A stretch of 64,000 nt of DNA from Lenisia limosa (lineage: Eukaryota; Breviatea): assembly GCA_001655205.1 (NCBI GenBank), contig LPNZ01011689.1, positions 1 to 64,000 of the forward strand. The letters are read 5' to 3'. The number at the start of each line of letters is the position of its first letter. Position 1 is the stretch's first letter. The position numbers and the translations under genes were made by a program. Positions 23,065-34,632 of the stretch are shown piece after piece. Under the pieces are notes generated by a model that was given only the letters and a program-made list of their open reading frames with translations, made no database searches and was not told where the DNA came from.

Positions 23065-23998
23065 GGGCTTCACGCACTCTACAGAGTCAATACAAGCGGG
23101 AAATAAACTAAACAATATTTTAATCCAAATTAAGGCGGAAAACAACACGCTCATAATGAAAACGGAAGGAGGAAGAAATGAGGTTGAGGGGTAAATTAGT
23201 CTTAAATGGGCCGCTCATCTTGGAACCGAAACCCGAAGCTTTCCATGGTAACAGTAATACACTAAAACAAGCTCTTGAAACCACCGAGGCTTCTTAACGA
23301 TAACCCGAAAGCAGCTGGAGAAAAATCCAGATTAGCGTATGTTCTTCCCACTCACGAATTTCGTGCTTGTAACAGTAAACACACGTTGATTGGTTGTCAC
23401 TGAGAGGCCTTGACAAGATGAGGAATTGCTTGAAAAACCATTTTGGAAAAAGCTCAATCGCAATTATGTTTACGTATTTATTTCTAATCTACTAAAATAT
23501 AATGTATACAGATAGTTTTAAACCATTAAGCAATTTCCCCTGCTTACACGCACTTCTTCTTCTTCTTTCTGCAAGCAGCGCAAGCGGAGACTTGCATACT
23601 CTCTTTAAAAAGTACAGAAACTATTAATAGAACGGAAAAAGCGCAAGTTAAGGACTAGGAGTTCGTCCGTAAAAGTGAGATTACGTGTCAAGGATAATGT
23701 GTGGAAAGCTGTATCTTATATTAAGATATTTATAAACATTGACAAGAAATAGCTGGATAAAATTAAGAAATTCACCTTCAAAGGCGAAAAAAAGCTAACT
23801 AAAAGCGGGGAATTGGAAATCCGACACGCCGCCGCTTTCGGCCTATTTCTTCTAATCCTAAATGACAGAAATCTCAACACGAAAGAAACCTCCGCTCTCT
23901 GTATAGCTTTAATTTAATTTAATTTACTTCATCAACTTATGTTATCCAGTCACCATATGCTTTGATATTGTTCTTATTCCTCTTCCTTTTTCAATCCA
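23065..23998. other. intergenic between AT-hook gene and MSH5
   Basis: About 930 bp of AT-rich sequence separating divergent genes. The only coding-like item is a 17-codon minus-strand frame at 23544-23597 (MQVSACAACRKKKKKCV). I see no clear promoter motif. Confidence 0.4.
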
Positions 23999-26900
23999 AT
24001 GCAAATTCCACCTTTCCAAACACCATGCTCTTCTCACAAGACTCCAGCACAAGGAAATAAAAAAACTCCGAATGAAAGAGAAGAAGAATCATCTGAAAGC
24101 TCTGTCTATTATCTCAGTGCTGTTTTCCAGGGTAACAAGTAAGATTGGAATCAATATTAGTAATTTTCAGAATTGGTATTGCGTATTATGATGGAGAAAC
24201 TGCTGAGGTATTTTGTACTGAAACAGCGGAAAATAATCAAACATTTGAAGTGTTAAAACTACGTAAGTGTTCATACTCTCTTATTGAAAAAGTATTGGAT
24301 CAAACACAACCTTCATCGGTTGTTACTGCCTCAAGAATGAGTCCTGGTTTTCTAAATGTTCTCAAGGGTAAGGTGGGAACTGCTTGCACCTCAAGTTACT
24401 TTACTGATGATCCAGGGTTTGAAGCAAGTGATTCATTTGATGGTAACAATGGAAGGTTTGAGAAAATGCTTATTGTAAATAATATAAATTAAATTTGAAT
24501 CTTATGTAACATTGACAGAAAGCAGCAGCGAGAGTTGACAATTTTGAAAGGCAGTAAGTTGCAATTTAAATTTGACTGTGATTGCTATTAGGTGATTTCA
24601 AATACGAGACAGCGAAAAGAAAACTTGTTCTGATTGACCTTCCGGATATGCCACCAAGGGAGGACGAAGAGTTTGTTTGTCTTCTCAAGTAACATTTAGC
24701 ATTCGATACAATCACCTTGCAACTTTGATCAACTTTGAACAACAACAAATGGTATGCGGATTGTGATTGTTAATTGATCCCAAAGGTCAGAGCGCTTGGC
24801 GGTTTACTTGTTTTTCTTCAGAAAAAGCAACGATCCGAAAGTCTAGAAATCGGTACGAAAGATCTTCCGTGATACGATTTTAGATGGTTCGAGAGATACC
24901 CTTGATATCAACGCTTTACGTAGCTTCTCAATGTGGGCCTATCTCTCGTCTATCTCACTTTCAAAGCAATTCAATTCTCACTCTTGACAAAATTACGTCA
25001 AGGAGTCTTCAAATTTTCCAGTGAGTTTAATAACTCTATCTGAGTAACTTGTTCATCCATTAGGGAAGATTTACATCCATCCACCGTTCGAAGCGGAAGG
25101 AACAAAGAAGGACTCAGTCTTTTCGGAATATGTGACAGGACTGGTAATGGGAGAAATTTCATAACTCTTTTTAGTAACTGCTGTTGGCAAAAGAATGTTC
25201 AAGTACTGGTTCCAGCGTCCTCCTTTGAACATAGACGACATTATTGCAAGACAAGATACGGTTGAGTTCCTGACACAACCCTCACATCGAGAGTTCCTCT
25301 TGGAGATCAGGTAAATTCTTGTTTAGGGGACCATATTCTGTTAACAGTATTAGGGAAATTTTGAAGCCAGTCAAGAATATGATGAACATCACAAACAGAA
25401 TGAGGAATGGACAGTCGTCATGCCATGATTGGGTCAATTTCTTTGAAGTTGGCAGTTCTTGTACTCAGACTAATTCAGACAGAGCTCAGTTAATGCACTC
25501 CGACTCTATGAAATGGTGAAAGCACAAGGAGAAAAATTAACTCAGTTCAATATCTTCTCAAAAGTGAGATTACATTGTGTTTGCTCACATTCAGATTCTG
25601 GCTAAATTGAACGTGAATTCCATCTGTAAGTCGTTTGCCATTTCAACTCTTTTATTCTTTTCCATAATTTATTTACCAATTAGTACATATCATGGATGCT
25701 GTGAACCGAACAGTTGACTTCAACCTCTCAGTCTGTAGGTTTCCAAAATATTTTTTGACTTGTCAGCTGAAAATCGCTTCATTGTGAAAGAAGGTCTTGA
25801 CACTCAACTTGATGAGTTGAAATTACATTACAATGGGCTTGATGAATTCTTGACAGCTATTGGCAAAGAGGTTGGACAATGTACATAATGTTTACTGTTT
25901 TAGGAAATACAGAAAATCCCAGCTGAGCTTCATATTCGCAGGTTTCACTTTGTCTACTTTGTAGGTCAATATTTACTTATTTCCAGATTCAACTGGGGTA
26001 TCTCGTCAGCATTCCACTTGACCCCAGTGCCACCGAGCCTCCCAAGACACCTGAAGACTGGGCTTTTCAGTTCAACACTGCCGAGAATGCCTACTTCAAA
26101 AACCAAAGAGCCAGAGTACGAATTTTGGCTGTATGACACTTTAGGAGTTGGATGAGGCCATTGGAGACGTTCACAGCGAAATTGTGGATTATGAGAAGTC
26201 AATAGAGAGACTCTTGATCCAAAAAGTCCTAGAGTAGGGATGAAAAGTGAGTTTCAACATAACATTTCAGGAAGGCATCTGACGTGCATAATGTTGCTGA
26301 ATTATGTGCAGAACTTGGTAGGACTATGCTGCACGATTTAACAATTGAGATTGCTTGCAGTCCCTAGCCTGTACTGCAATTGAATACAACTACGTCCGAC
26401 CAACAGTCGTGGATGAAAAGATCATCCAAATCAAAGAAGGGTACGATCGTAATGACCTGTTGTTATCCCAATAGTCGACATCCCATTCAAGAGCTTGCCC
26501 TTGATGTTGACGCCGCATTTATCCCAAATTCAATTTCCATCGGATGCAAACCCCCACAGGTTTGAATCTAAAGCCTCTTATCTTTAGGAACACATTCGCC
26601 GGGGTGCGCACAACATGCTCAAAAGAGCCCACAATACTGATGAAAAAGATGATGTATTTTTAATATCATATGATTATTGTATAGATTGTCACCAAGGTAA
26701 CCCCAGAAGAAGTTGGACTAGTCAATATTATCACAGGGCCAAATTTCTCTGGTAGTTTTATGACAACAATTCAAATGACTTTTAGGAAAATCCGTTCTTT
26801 TGAAACAAGTTGCAATAATTGTATTTATGGCCCATATTGGGTCTTTTGTCCCGGCAGAAGCTGCTATTATCGGATTGTGTGGTGAGTTTATCTGATTTGG

Positions 26901-27796
26901 GTGACAGCTTAGATCGAATTTTCACTCGAATTCACTCACTGGAATCCAATACTGTTCCATTATCTTCATTCATGATTGACTGTCAACAGGTATGCTGAGG
27001 GAACAACCAATGACAAGTTTAGATTGCTAGTATGCTCAAAAACTCCGGCAGGGTAAGTTAAAATACAACTTACCACACAGACCAGCCTTGTAATCCTTGA
27101 TGAATTTGGTAAAGGCACCGACTCGGTTGATGGAGAGGGCCTTCTAGCCGGCACTTTACAGCAGCTTATCAGCCGCCAACGTGTGGAACTTGATGGCTAT
27201 TTACCAGGCTTATTATTCAGACGACTGTCCGCGAACATTGGTTTCAACACACTTCACCCATATCCAACTAGCCCCCAATCCCATTCTCCAATTCCACAAA
27301 ATGGCCTTCCACGCTCAAGTTCCAAAGGTACAGAGCACTTGGCATGTCATATTGCAGACACAAAGCAAGGCCACCCAACACAATGTGGACTTGGTGTTCC
27401 TTCACAAACTCGTGCCAGGTCGTTGTGTTCACTCCTTCGGTTTCCACTGTGCGAGGTAAGCCATGTCCAACGCTGCTCACAACCAGGGCCGCCGGGGTTC
27501 CTCAATCGGTCGTTGACAGGGCTGTTGAAGGTTTGTCGTTACCCCAACTGACGATGTAGTGGCGACGCTTCAAGCGGCTGGCAAGCCAATCAAGGCCCTC
27601 GATGACCCTCGAGAGTCCGACTCCAAGGTGACCAGGCCTGAACAAAAGGGCTCATGCTAACTTTTTAGGAATACCATAGCATTGCAAAGAAGCTTCTCAG
27701 TTACTCCCCTCAAGAATCTACCATCAAAGTAGGACACAGTCCAATGTAACCATGTAGACATTCCTTGAGTCTGTGTGGTCCATGGTGTCCAGCTGA
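23999..27796 (+). CDS. MSH5: meiotic MutS homologue MSH5
   Basis: MSH5 pairs with MSH4 as a clamp that stabilises meiotic recombination intermediates and promotes crossovers; it lacks the mismatch-reading N-terminal domain of MSH2/3/6. ATG 23999 gives a short Ser/Glu-rich leader, then [14 protein letters not shown], the usual start of MSH5. Core and lever exons include [20 protein letters not shown] (near 25.2 kb) and [17 protein letters not shown]. The ATPase is intact: Walker [14 protein letters not shown], split by a 34-nt intron near 26.75 kb; [30 protein letters not shown]; and Walker B with signature [20 protein letters not shown] near 27.1 kb. The C-terminal helices ([14 protein letters not shown], then [14 protein letters not shown]) end at TGA 27794-27796. 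Introns are roughly 29-60 nt. Convergent with the next gene, 137 bp away. Confidence 0.93.
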
Positions 27797-27933
27797 AGCC
27801 AGGCAAAGGTCACCTGTATTGTATGTTGCTTAGGATGTTTCAATAGATCTTGTAATTGTAAGAATATTAAATAATGTGAAGAAACGAGTTAAAATCAATC
27901 CACCGATACCTCCGAGCTAAAGAGTGAGTTTGG

Positions 27934-30628
27934 TTACAGACAGCAAGAAGACTCACTCGCAACGAACAAGACTGGGTGTCGCCTTTGTCCTGCTTCTTTT
28001 GGGTGGCACTGGTTGGTGAGATGAGGACAATGGAGGGACAAACCTTCGAATTGCGACTGACCCCTCCTTCGGCTTCTTTGCGAGGCAATTGGCATTGAAG
28101 GGCCTGGTGCTGTAAAATAGGGTTCAAGCGAGACTATGTGATTCATCAAAAAAAAAATCCCGAATAAGCGGAGTATCATGCAGGAAACTTCAAGGATAAA
28201 ATTAGTAAAATATGTAATATATAGATCAAAATGTAAGAACCAGCTGAAACAGCACAATCTGACATGATAATATTTCATCGTTGTTTTTTTGTATTATCAT
28301 ATCATATAATAATCACATGTACTACATAGTATATCGCCTGATACCTTGAGAAAACTCCATTGAAGAAGGCTGGGTATCTAGAAAATGAGAAAGGAAGCCC
28401 GTTGGCCCACTTTCGAAGACTGGTTGGCTCTTTCCCGAAAAGAAGTCCTGTTGTGTTAGAAAGATATAGCAACGTCTTTGGGCCTACATTGTCATCTGCC
28501 TTCTTTGCAGACGCCCTCCGACTGGCAAGAGATGAGGTCCTAGTACCATTAAAAGTACCACAACAGTCCAACGTTAAACCCTCCAAAAGAGTTTATCAGA
28601 AGGAGAAAATAGTAACTTGTTTACTTTGATGAGGTTGGCCTCCTTCTTCTTGGTGGCGAAAGGGGGGCATTATCTTCATGAACTGTTGCCTAGAAGGTGA
28701 ATCCTCAAATTCAATTCTACGCCATACCGTTGAAAGTGCAAGAGATGCAATGATTGACGTGTTACTTCTACATTGTTACCAAGGAGAAATCAACGACAAG
28801 ATACGAAGATGAGCTCACTGGGGGGCAGTCTGATGGATTGTAGGTACGATTCTTGCGCTTGGTCGTAGCTCCAAACCATCATTTAACGGCTGAGTTTGCA
28901 TTGCTGGACAGCGTCAATGGACTACTTAAATGCCTACTCAAGGCCATTGTCTCCGTTGCTCCCTCTTCTTCGTCTTCTTTCTGCTCTTCACCTTCACTGT
29001 CACTGATCACCCGTCGTCTAAAGCAGTTGTAAGCGAACAAAATGATTAGTTCCATTCTAAATCGGCATACGGCGGTCTTGGAGCCGTTGACACACCTACA
29101 ATAGTCAAAGAAAATTAAAATGTATCCTTCATACCAAAAAGTAGAATTCTCAGAAGAGGTAAACCCCATTTACCTAGTGCTTTGGAGTCTTCTACTTCTT
29201 CCCTAAATGGTGAGATTGCAAACTCTCGAAAAACGAGTAATTCTCCATTGACCATTACTACCTCCATAGCCCACCCACCCTCCACTGTTTTCATCATCGC
29301 TTTGATAGCTTCCTTTAGAATCCATCAGATCACGGTAGAATGCCTTTTTCTTGTTTATCAGTTCAACTGCCTAAAAGGTGAGCCTATTTATGATGGAAAT
29401 ACAATTAAATAGGGCCAACCTTTGCAGCAAGGATTTCCATTTCAACTTGATGCTTTGTGACAGCATTCTGGAGCAATGTAGTAGCTCTGAATATGGTAAG
29501 AATTAAGTGGATTCTGCAAACTGTTGGGCATCCAATTTTGCTCTGTCGGCAATTTCCTTCATATCATGGGAAGCTGCCTAGGGCGGTAAAGCAAGAAAAA
29601 TAAAATGCAACGTATTACGCTATTCAGTATTCAATACAAACCTCCTCCTGTTTATGCTGCTCAGCAACTCTTTTGATCCATTGGGTCGTGGCTGGTTCTC
29701 CAGATGGTGGGGTGGATTTTTCAAAGTGAAGCACGATTAGGACAAACTGTGAATATGAAGGGGCAGAAAAGTGTTTTTAATTTTAAAAAAGCCCGACTTA
29801 CAGTGAGAGACTGAAGCTTGACAACAACCTCCATCTACAGTGTGAGAAAAAGTGCAACTGGCGTCCTCCCCCACAGTGGGTTTTTTTGTGTCCGCGAGAG
29901 GTTTGGACAGCTTCCGATTTCCAGAAGAATCGCTACAATCTCGAATATGAACAAAGGTCTCAAAACCCGCGGAGTGGGCATCAAGTCCTTTTTTAGTGAC
30001 TTCTGACATTCTTGCAGGGGATGTGGCTGCAATTAGAAAGGCTACATACTTTTCAAAGCTAATCTGTGGGAATTAAGAACACAAAATTCAATTATTCCAA
30101 TCTAACGTCTAATCCAGTTCTTTTCATGTTCAAGCTGTGCTGAGCTTTGAAATAGTTATAGGGGGCTGTAACGTTAAATAACAAAGAAAAGGCGTTAAAT
30201 AACGACAACAGATATCATATAAACAAAACACACCTTCACATGTCCAGACATTGATTCCATCAGTCATCTCAAACTCGGCAGATTTAATAGAGTGGATGGC
30301 ATTCTTGGCATCCTCTGTGTGGTTTCCGGTGTCATGGCTGTCAAGAAAAGCAAGAACATCTTCAATAGGCACCTGAATATCTGCGTTAACAAATCCGATT
30401 GTTAGTTGAAGAGAAAAACAAGATGAGAGGAACTGTTTCCCCGGTGCCCCATACACACCCCTCTTGACAAATTGTTCCAAAGAGTTGTTAAATGGATTGG
30501 CGGAAGCTTGCTCTGCGCAGAAGTACTGAAACTATAAGATATGGACAAGATCAAAGGGAAAGGAAGGCTGAAGGTTTAACTCACCAAAGGCTCGCCTGTA
30601 TGTAAAAACGACTTTCAGAAGAAGCCAT
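27934..30628 (-). CDS. unrecognised coiled-coil protein with acidic and Ser/Arg-rich tail
   Basis: The likely start is MASSESRFYIQ (ATG at 30628), joined to FQYFCAEQASANPFNNSLEQ; the joint fits best if a GC donor (CAG-GCGAGC) is used, so the first junction is uncertain. Next come PIEDVLAFLDSHDTGNHTED and EFEMTDGINVWTCE with APYNYFKAQHSLNMKRTG, then helical, charged exons (WIKRVAEQHKQEE; AASHDMKEIADRAKLDAQQF; ATTLLQNAVTKHQVEMEILA; AVELINKKKAFYRDLM). These look like a long coiled coil of BAR or spectrin type. The C-terminal part is acidic (ISDSEGEEQKEDEEEGATET), then basic and Ser-rich (PPRRRRPTSSK; SSLASRRASAKKADDN), ending near VLFVASESSCCL with TAA at 27934-27936. I do not recognise the family; a membrane or cytoskeletal adaptor is only a guess. 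Confidence 0.5.
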
Positions 30629-30935
30629 TATCAGCAAAGAGGACCCTGAGAGAAATCGAAAAAGCGCAACATGTAACTCTAAAATCGTAATCATATTTAA
30701 ACCAAGCAATAAAATTTTGTAGCATGGATATAAGTGAGAGATAAGTTAAGTTGAGGATTAATAAGCAAGTTTAAGATCACTGGAATAGGCTTAGCTTGAA
30801 AATAACCCGTTGTTATATTACTTTTTTCCTCACTTCAACTTCTATTGCCTCTTATCCTATCTAGAAAATAACATATAATTATATCTTATCAAGAAAGAGG
30901 AAGTTAGGGAAGGCCACACAACAATATCCACCAGC
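30629..30935. other. divergent promoter region
   Basis: About 300 bp between the minus-strand coiled-coil gene and the upstream candidate start of the mucolipin gene. AT-rich with a T-rich plus-strand tract near 30815-30860. No gene is visible. Confidence 0.4.
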
Positions 30936-31166
30936 ATGCTTCCTGCCAGGAGAAAGGTACTGCGGTCCATCTTTATTGACCTCTTTAGCCTGTTCCTGAG
31001 GAGTTGCAGCTGGACTGCTGGGGAAAATGGTAAGCGATTGCCATGGGAGGAAGAGATTGTTGGAGTGAAATGGGTTTACCGAAGGAATTGTTCAATTTTC
31101 CTTGTTGATACGGAGAGTATATTAACCATCTTCTACTTTACCAAATGTGCTGAATGAATATAACGC

Positions 31167-34100
31167 ATGAATAAAAACACGACTCACTCTTCAAGGAAGC
31201 TTTATCGCAGGCCTCCCGTTAAGTTCCTTCTTCATCTTCTTATTGTCATCCTTGTCACTATCCAAGTACGCAGTACCTCTTTTTCGGATAATTCCCTTTT
31301 GCGCTCTTTGTCTTTTATTCCAAGGTTCTTCGCATTGTTGCAACGGAAACTGAATATCTTGAAGCTTCTCGTGCTACTTGGTTGGGAAGCTTTTACTTTC
31401 TTAGCACTCGCAACTGCCCTTTGGATTGCTAATGTCTCAGGTACACGCTCTTCTTCGATGACAATGTGGACTATGTTGCCCCCAGAAAGCCACGATTTGA
31501 GATTTTCACAGTTGAGGATGCGTTAACGTTTATTGAGGAGTCGGTTGGAAAGGTGGGTAGTTGTGCTCTGGCTCTAATTTTGCAGTACTATTCCTTCCAA
31601 GAAGAATCCATTGACAGGTACATTTATGATGACGTTCTGGATCTCAATAGCACCGACACCATTGTGGCAAGACCTGGTAGGACTGTTGTTGCCGCTCTGT
31701 TCTTACCCAGCCAGTTCTCCAAGTCGACACCTACACTGCTGGTGACGAGATTTTCAACACAGACGGGGCCCACAGTACAGCAATTAAGAGAGGTGCGTTC
31801 GCCATGCGGTGGAGAGGAAATGACCGTCTTAGTTGAGTACCAGTTGACCGCTGACAACCCCATCGGCCCTCTAGCGATCGAGGATAAAAGAGAGTTCTTC
31901 AACCGCCTCGTTCGCATGAAGCTGTCCATGTCGCTCGTCAATTCTCTACCAACTTTGAGTCACGTTCTTGTGTATAGATGGGATATTGATGTAAGCGGGC
32001 TTTGGCTGGTCTCTCACGTTTTGTCTTATCTTATTCTGTAGATTATCATGGAGTTTGCATCAAGAGGTGGAAGGCTCTCTGTCTTTATGGACCAGCACCC
32101 CACCCGCGTCAACAAAGGTGGGGATCTGCGATGTTCATCATCATTTCTACTATCCTTTCTCACCTTTTAGTTGGGCTCTTTGAACAGTTCGAAAATGGGT
32201 TCCTTCTCCTCAATGCCAGGTTTGAATTGCTGAGTGTTATTATCTTGACACTTTTAGCATTATCGTAACGGCAGTTGTCTCTCACATTCTTTCCATCAAA
32301 GCACTGAAAAAGTCGTTCAAACTCTTTCAAGTATGGGGGGGGGGGGGGNNNNNNNNNNNNNNNNNNNNNNNNNNNNNNNNNNNNNNNNNNNNNNNNNNNN
32401 NNNNNNNNNNNNNNNNNNNNNNNNNNNNNNNNNNNNNNNGCGACTCTTCAAAATGGGACGGTGGTCACATGGACGAGTTTGAGCCTGCGCAACAAGCTGA
32501 GGTTCTTCAACCTTTGGTGGGTCGCGCCATTGACAACGCCAGCTGACTACACAGGTTCATCATCACCATGCTGGGTAACTCCTTCAATATTATCGCCTGC
32601 ATTCTTGACATCTTCTACAACATGGGCCACGGGTCTCCGGTTTGGGGGGGAGGGGTATAGTGATTCTTTTGAACAGCATTCACACTTCAGGAGCTGCTTC
32701 GCCTCTGTGCGGGTATCGGGTGTATGCTCGTCTGGTTCAATATGGCGCGCTATTACGAGTTTGACAAGTCGTATTACGTCATGGTTATGACCCTCAACCG
32801 AGCCATGCCGAATCTCATTCGTTTCGTTCTTGGTGGTCTTCCTGTGAGCAAGAAGGGGAGGGGGCCTTCCTGTGGGCAAGAAGGGGAGTGGGCCTTATGA
32901 TGCCAACGAATTTGAGTTTGTTTCACCCTTTAGCTGTTCATGGGTTTTGCTTTCTTCTCAGTGATCTGCTTCTCCCACGTTTCCCTCAAGGTGAGCTAAT
33001 TGCCACAATTATCACGTTTGTCTTCTTTTTCACCCCTGTAGTACCGTGATATCGGCACAGCCATGATCACTCAGTTCGCACTTATGAATGGTGATATTAT
33101 TTATGAGGTAAGCGGCAATCCTCCGAGCTCTCTTACCGCTAGACCTACGAGGAGATCTACCAGGGCGGTGCGGTGTCTTCGAGAATCTACCTTTACGCTT
33201 TCCTCATCGTCTTCATTTACGCCTGTGTGTCGCTCTTCATTGCTATGGTTGATTCCGCCTATATCATTTCTCAAACGGTGTGGGGGGGGGGTTGCATTAT
33301 TATAATATAATATACTCTATGATATGTTTTTAATATAGCCCACATCTTCTGCCGCACGTAACAAAAGGAGTTTTACGTACTAATTAACAGGTTGCTCGTC
33401 GTCGTGAGCGTCTGCGCAAGGGTGGCGTAGAGAGTGACGAGGAAATGGACTTCAGTGCAGCTCCGGGCGGGCATGAGGAAGGTTGGTTGTCTTGAGAGCT
33501 GCTTGCACTACGGCACTTGCTTTCTAAACTCACGTTTTCAGGACATGGAGAACATGGTGAAGAGATTAAGTCTCTTCAAATGGAGGATGTCCAGTGGATG
33601 AAAATCCTCAAGGCTCAGGTTTGCAAAAATAGGGTGGCTGTTTTTTTTTTTTTTTTTTTTTTTNNNNNNNNNNNNNNNNNNNNNNNNNNNNNNNNNNNNN
33701 NNNNNNNNNNNNNNNNNNNNNNNNNNNNNNNNNNNNNNNNNNCCACCTCCCTCTAACCTCTTCAGAGAAGAAAGCGTGCTAAGTCACAGAAGGAGATGGA
33801 TAATCGTGAGCTTTTGAGGAGTGGTTTATCAGCTTTTGTCCTTTCCTGACCCTCCCAGCCACGTCCCAATTTGACCCGACCATTGAGCTTCGTCGTTCCT
33901 TGTCCGACGCTGTAGCTGGTAAGTCACATGGTGGCGTCTCATGCATTCAGTTTCGAACATCCAGTACCGGCAGCTTCTTCAGGACCGTGTCAACCAGGTT
34001 TGCCGCCTCTTGTTGCTTTTGAGAGCAAGGCAATTAGTCTAAATCGTATTTATGATTCAGGTCCTTGTATCGCATGCGGACCAAGACATTTCCTTCGGCT

Positions 34101-34550
34101 CCTTCATTGCTGCCGGCGGCTTCGACTTTGCTGTGAGAGACATGATCGATCCCTACAATATCGTTTTAGTCTTTTGCATGGATTGATTGTTACATTCCTC
34201 ACTTCTTAGGATGACTCTATAGACCTTTCAACCCCAAGACCTGAGGTGGGTTATCAACATCCCCTCCTTGCCTTCTAACCCGAATAGTCCTCACCCTTCT
34301 CGTTCACTCCGGACACGCCCCTCATTGCTAAGAAGTTCCATCTGGTGAGCCTGCCTCTGTGTGTCATGTTTTAGTCCAAGGAAGCATCGAGCTCGCAGAT
34401 CCGAACCCGTGACTTCTCCATTGCTGAGGGCTTCGACCAGCCGCAGGAAATGCACTATCAGGCCGATGCGGATGTCAGCGTAGGCTCTGTGCTTAGCCCC
34501 GTGTTGACTTGACTCTCTAGGTCCCCGCCACTCCTTCCAGTGCCAACTAA
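31167..34550 (+). CDS. MCOLN: mucolipin-type TRP channel (TRPML)
   Basis: Mucolipins are lysosomal/endosomal Ca2+-permeable channels gated by PI(3,5)P2. TM1 is in VKFLLHLLIVILVTIQ (31.2 kb). The lumenal domain follows (YTLFFDDNVDYVAPRKPRFE; EEMTVLVEYQLTADNPIGPL), partly lost in the gap at 32349-32439. The channel part is clear: LVWFNMARYYEFDKSYYVMV, NRAMPNLIRFVLGGLP, FMGFAFFSVICFSHVSLKYR, then the pore motif ALMNGDIIYE near 33.09 kb, matching the NGD filter of TRPML, and S6 RIYLYAFLIVFIYACVSLFI. The cytosolic tail (RRRERLRKGGVESDEEMDF onward) is hydrophilic and ends VPATPSSAN with TAA at 34548-34550. I start at ATG 31167; a separate first exon at 30936 (MLPARRK, donor GTACTG) spliced to LYRRPPVKF would also be in phase. 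A second gap (33664-33742) lies in the tail region. Confidence 0.88.
32835..32890 (+). repeat. 28-bp tandem duplication spanning a 5' splice site in the channel gene
   Basis: GGTCTTCCTGTGAGCAAGAA (from 32835) is repeated with two changes as GGCCTTCCTGTGGGCAAGAA (from 32863). Each copy contains the exon end CTTCCT and a GT donor. The first donor (GTGAGC) gives GGLP joined in frame to LFMGF. The second (GTGGGC) would add 28 nt and shift the frame in the pore domain. Confidence 0.85.
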
Positions 34551-34632
34551 ACTGAACGACCTTGCTTGTAGCCTGTTCGTTCATGTGCATAATACAATAT
34601 GGTTCTTTTTATTGAGTACCGCAATTGTTGGG

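Noticed and set aside
29500-30500. BAR-domain (Arf GAP or arfaptin) identity for the coiled-coil gene
   Set aside because: Only the general helical, charged character fits; no diagnostic motif or adjoining PH or GAP domain was found.
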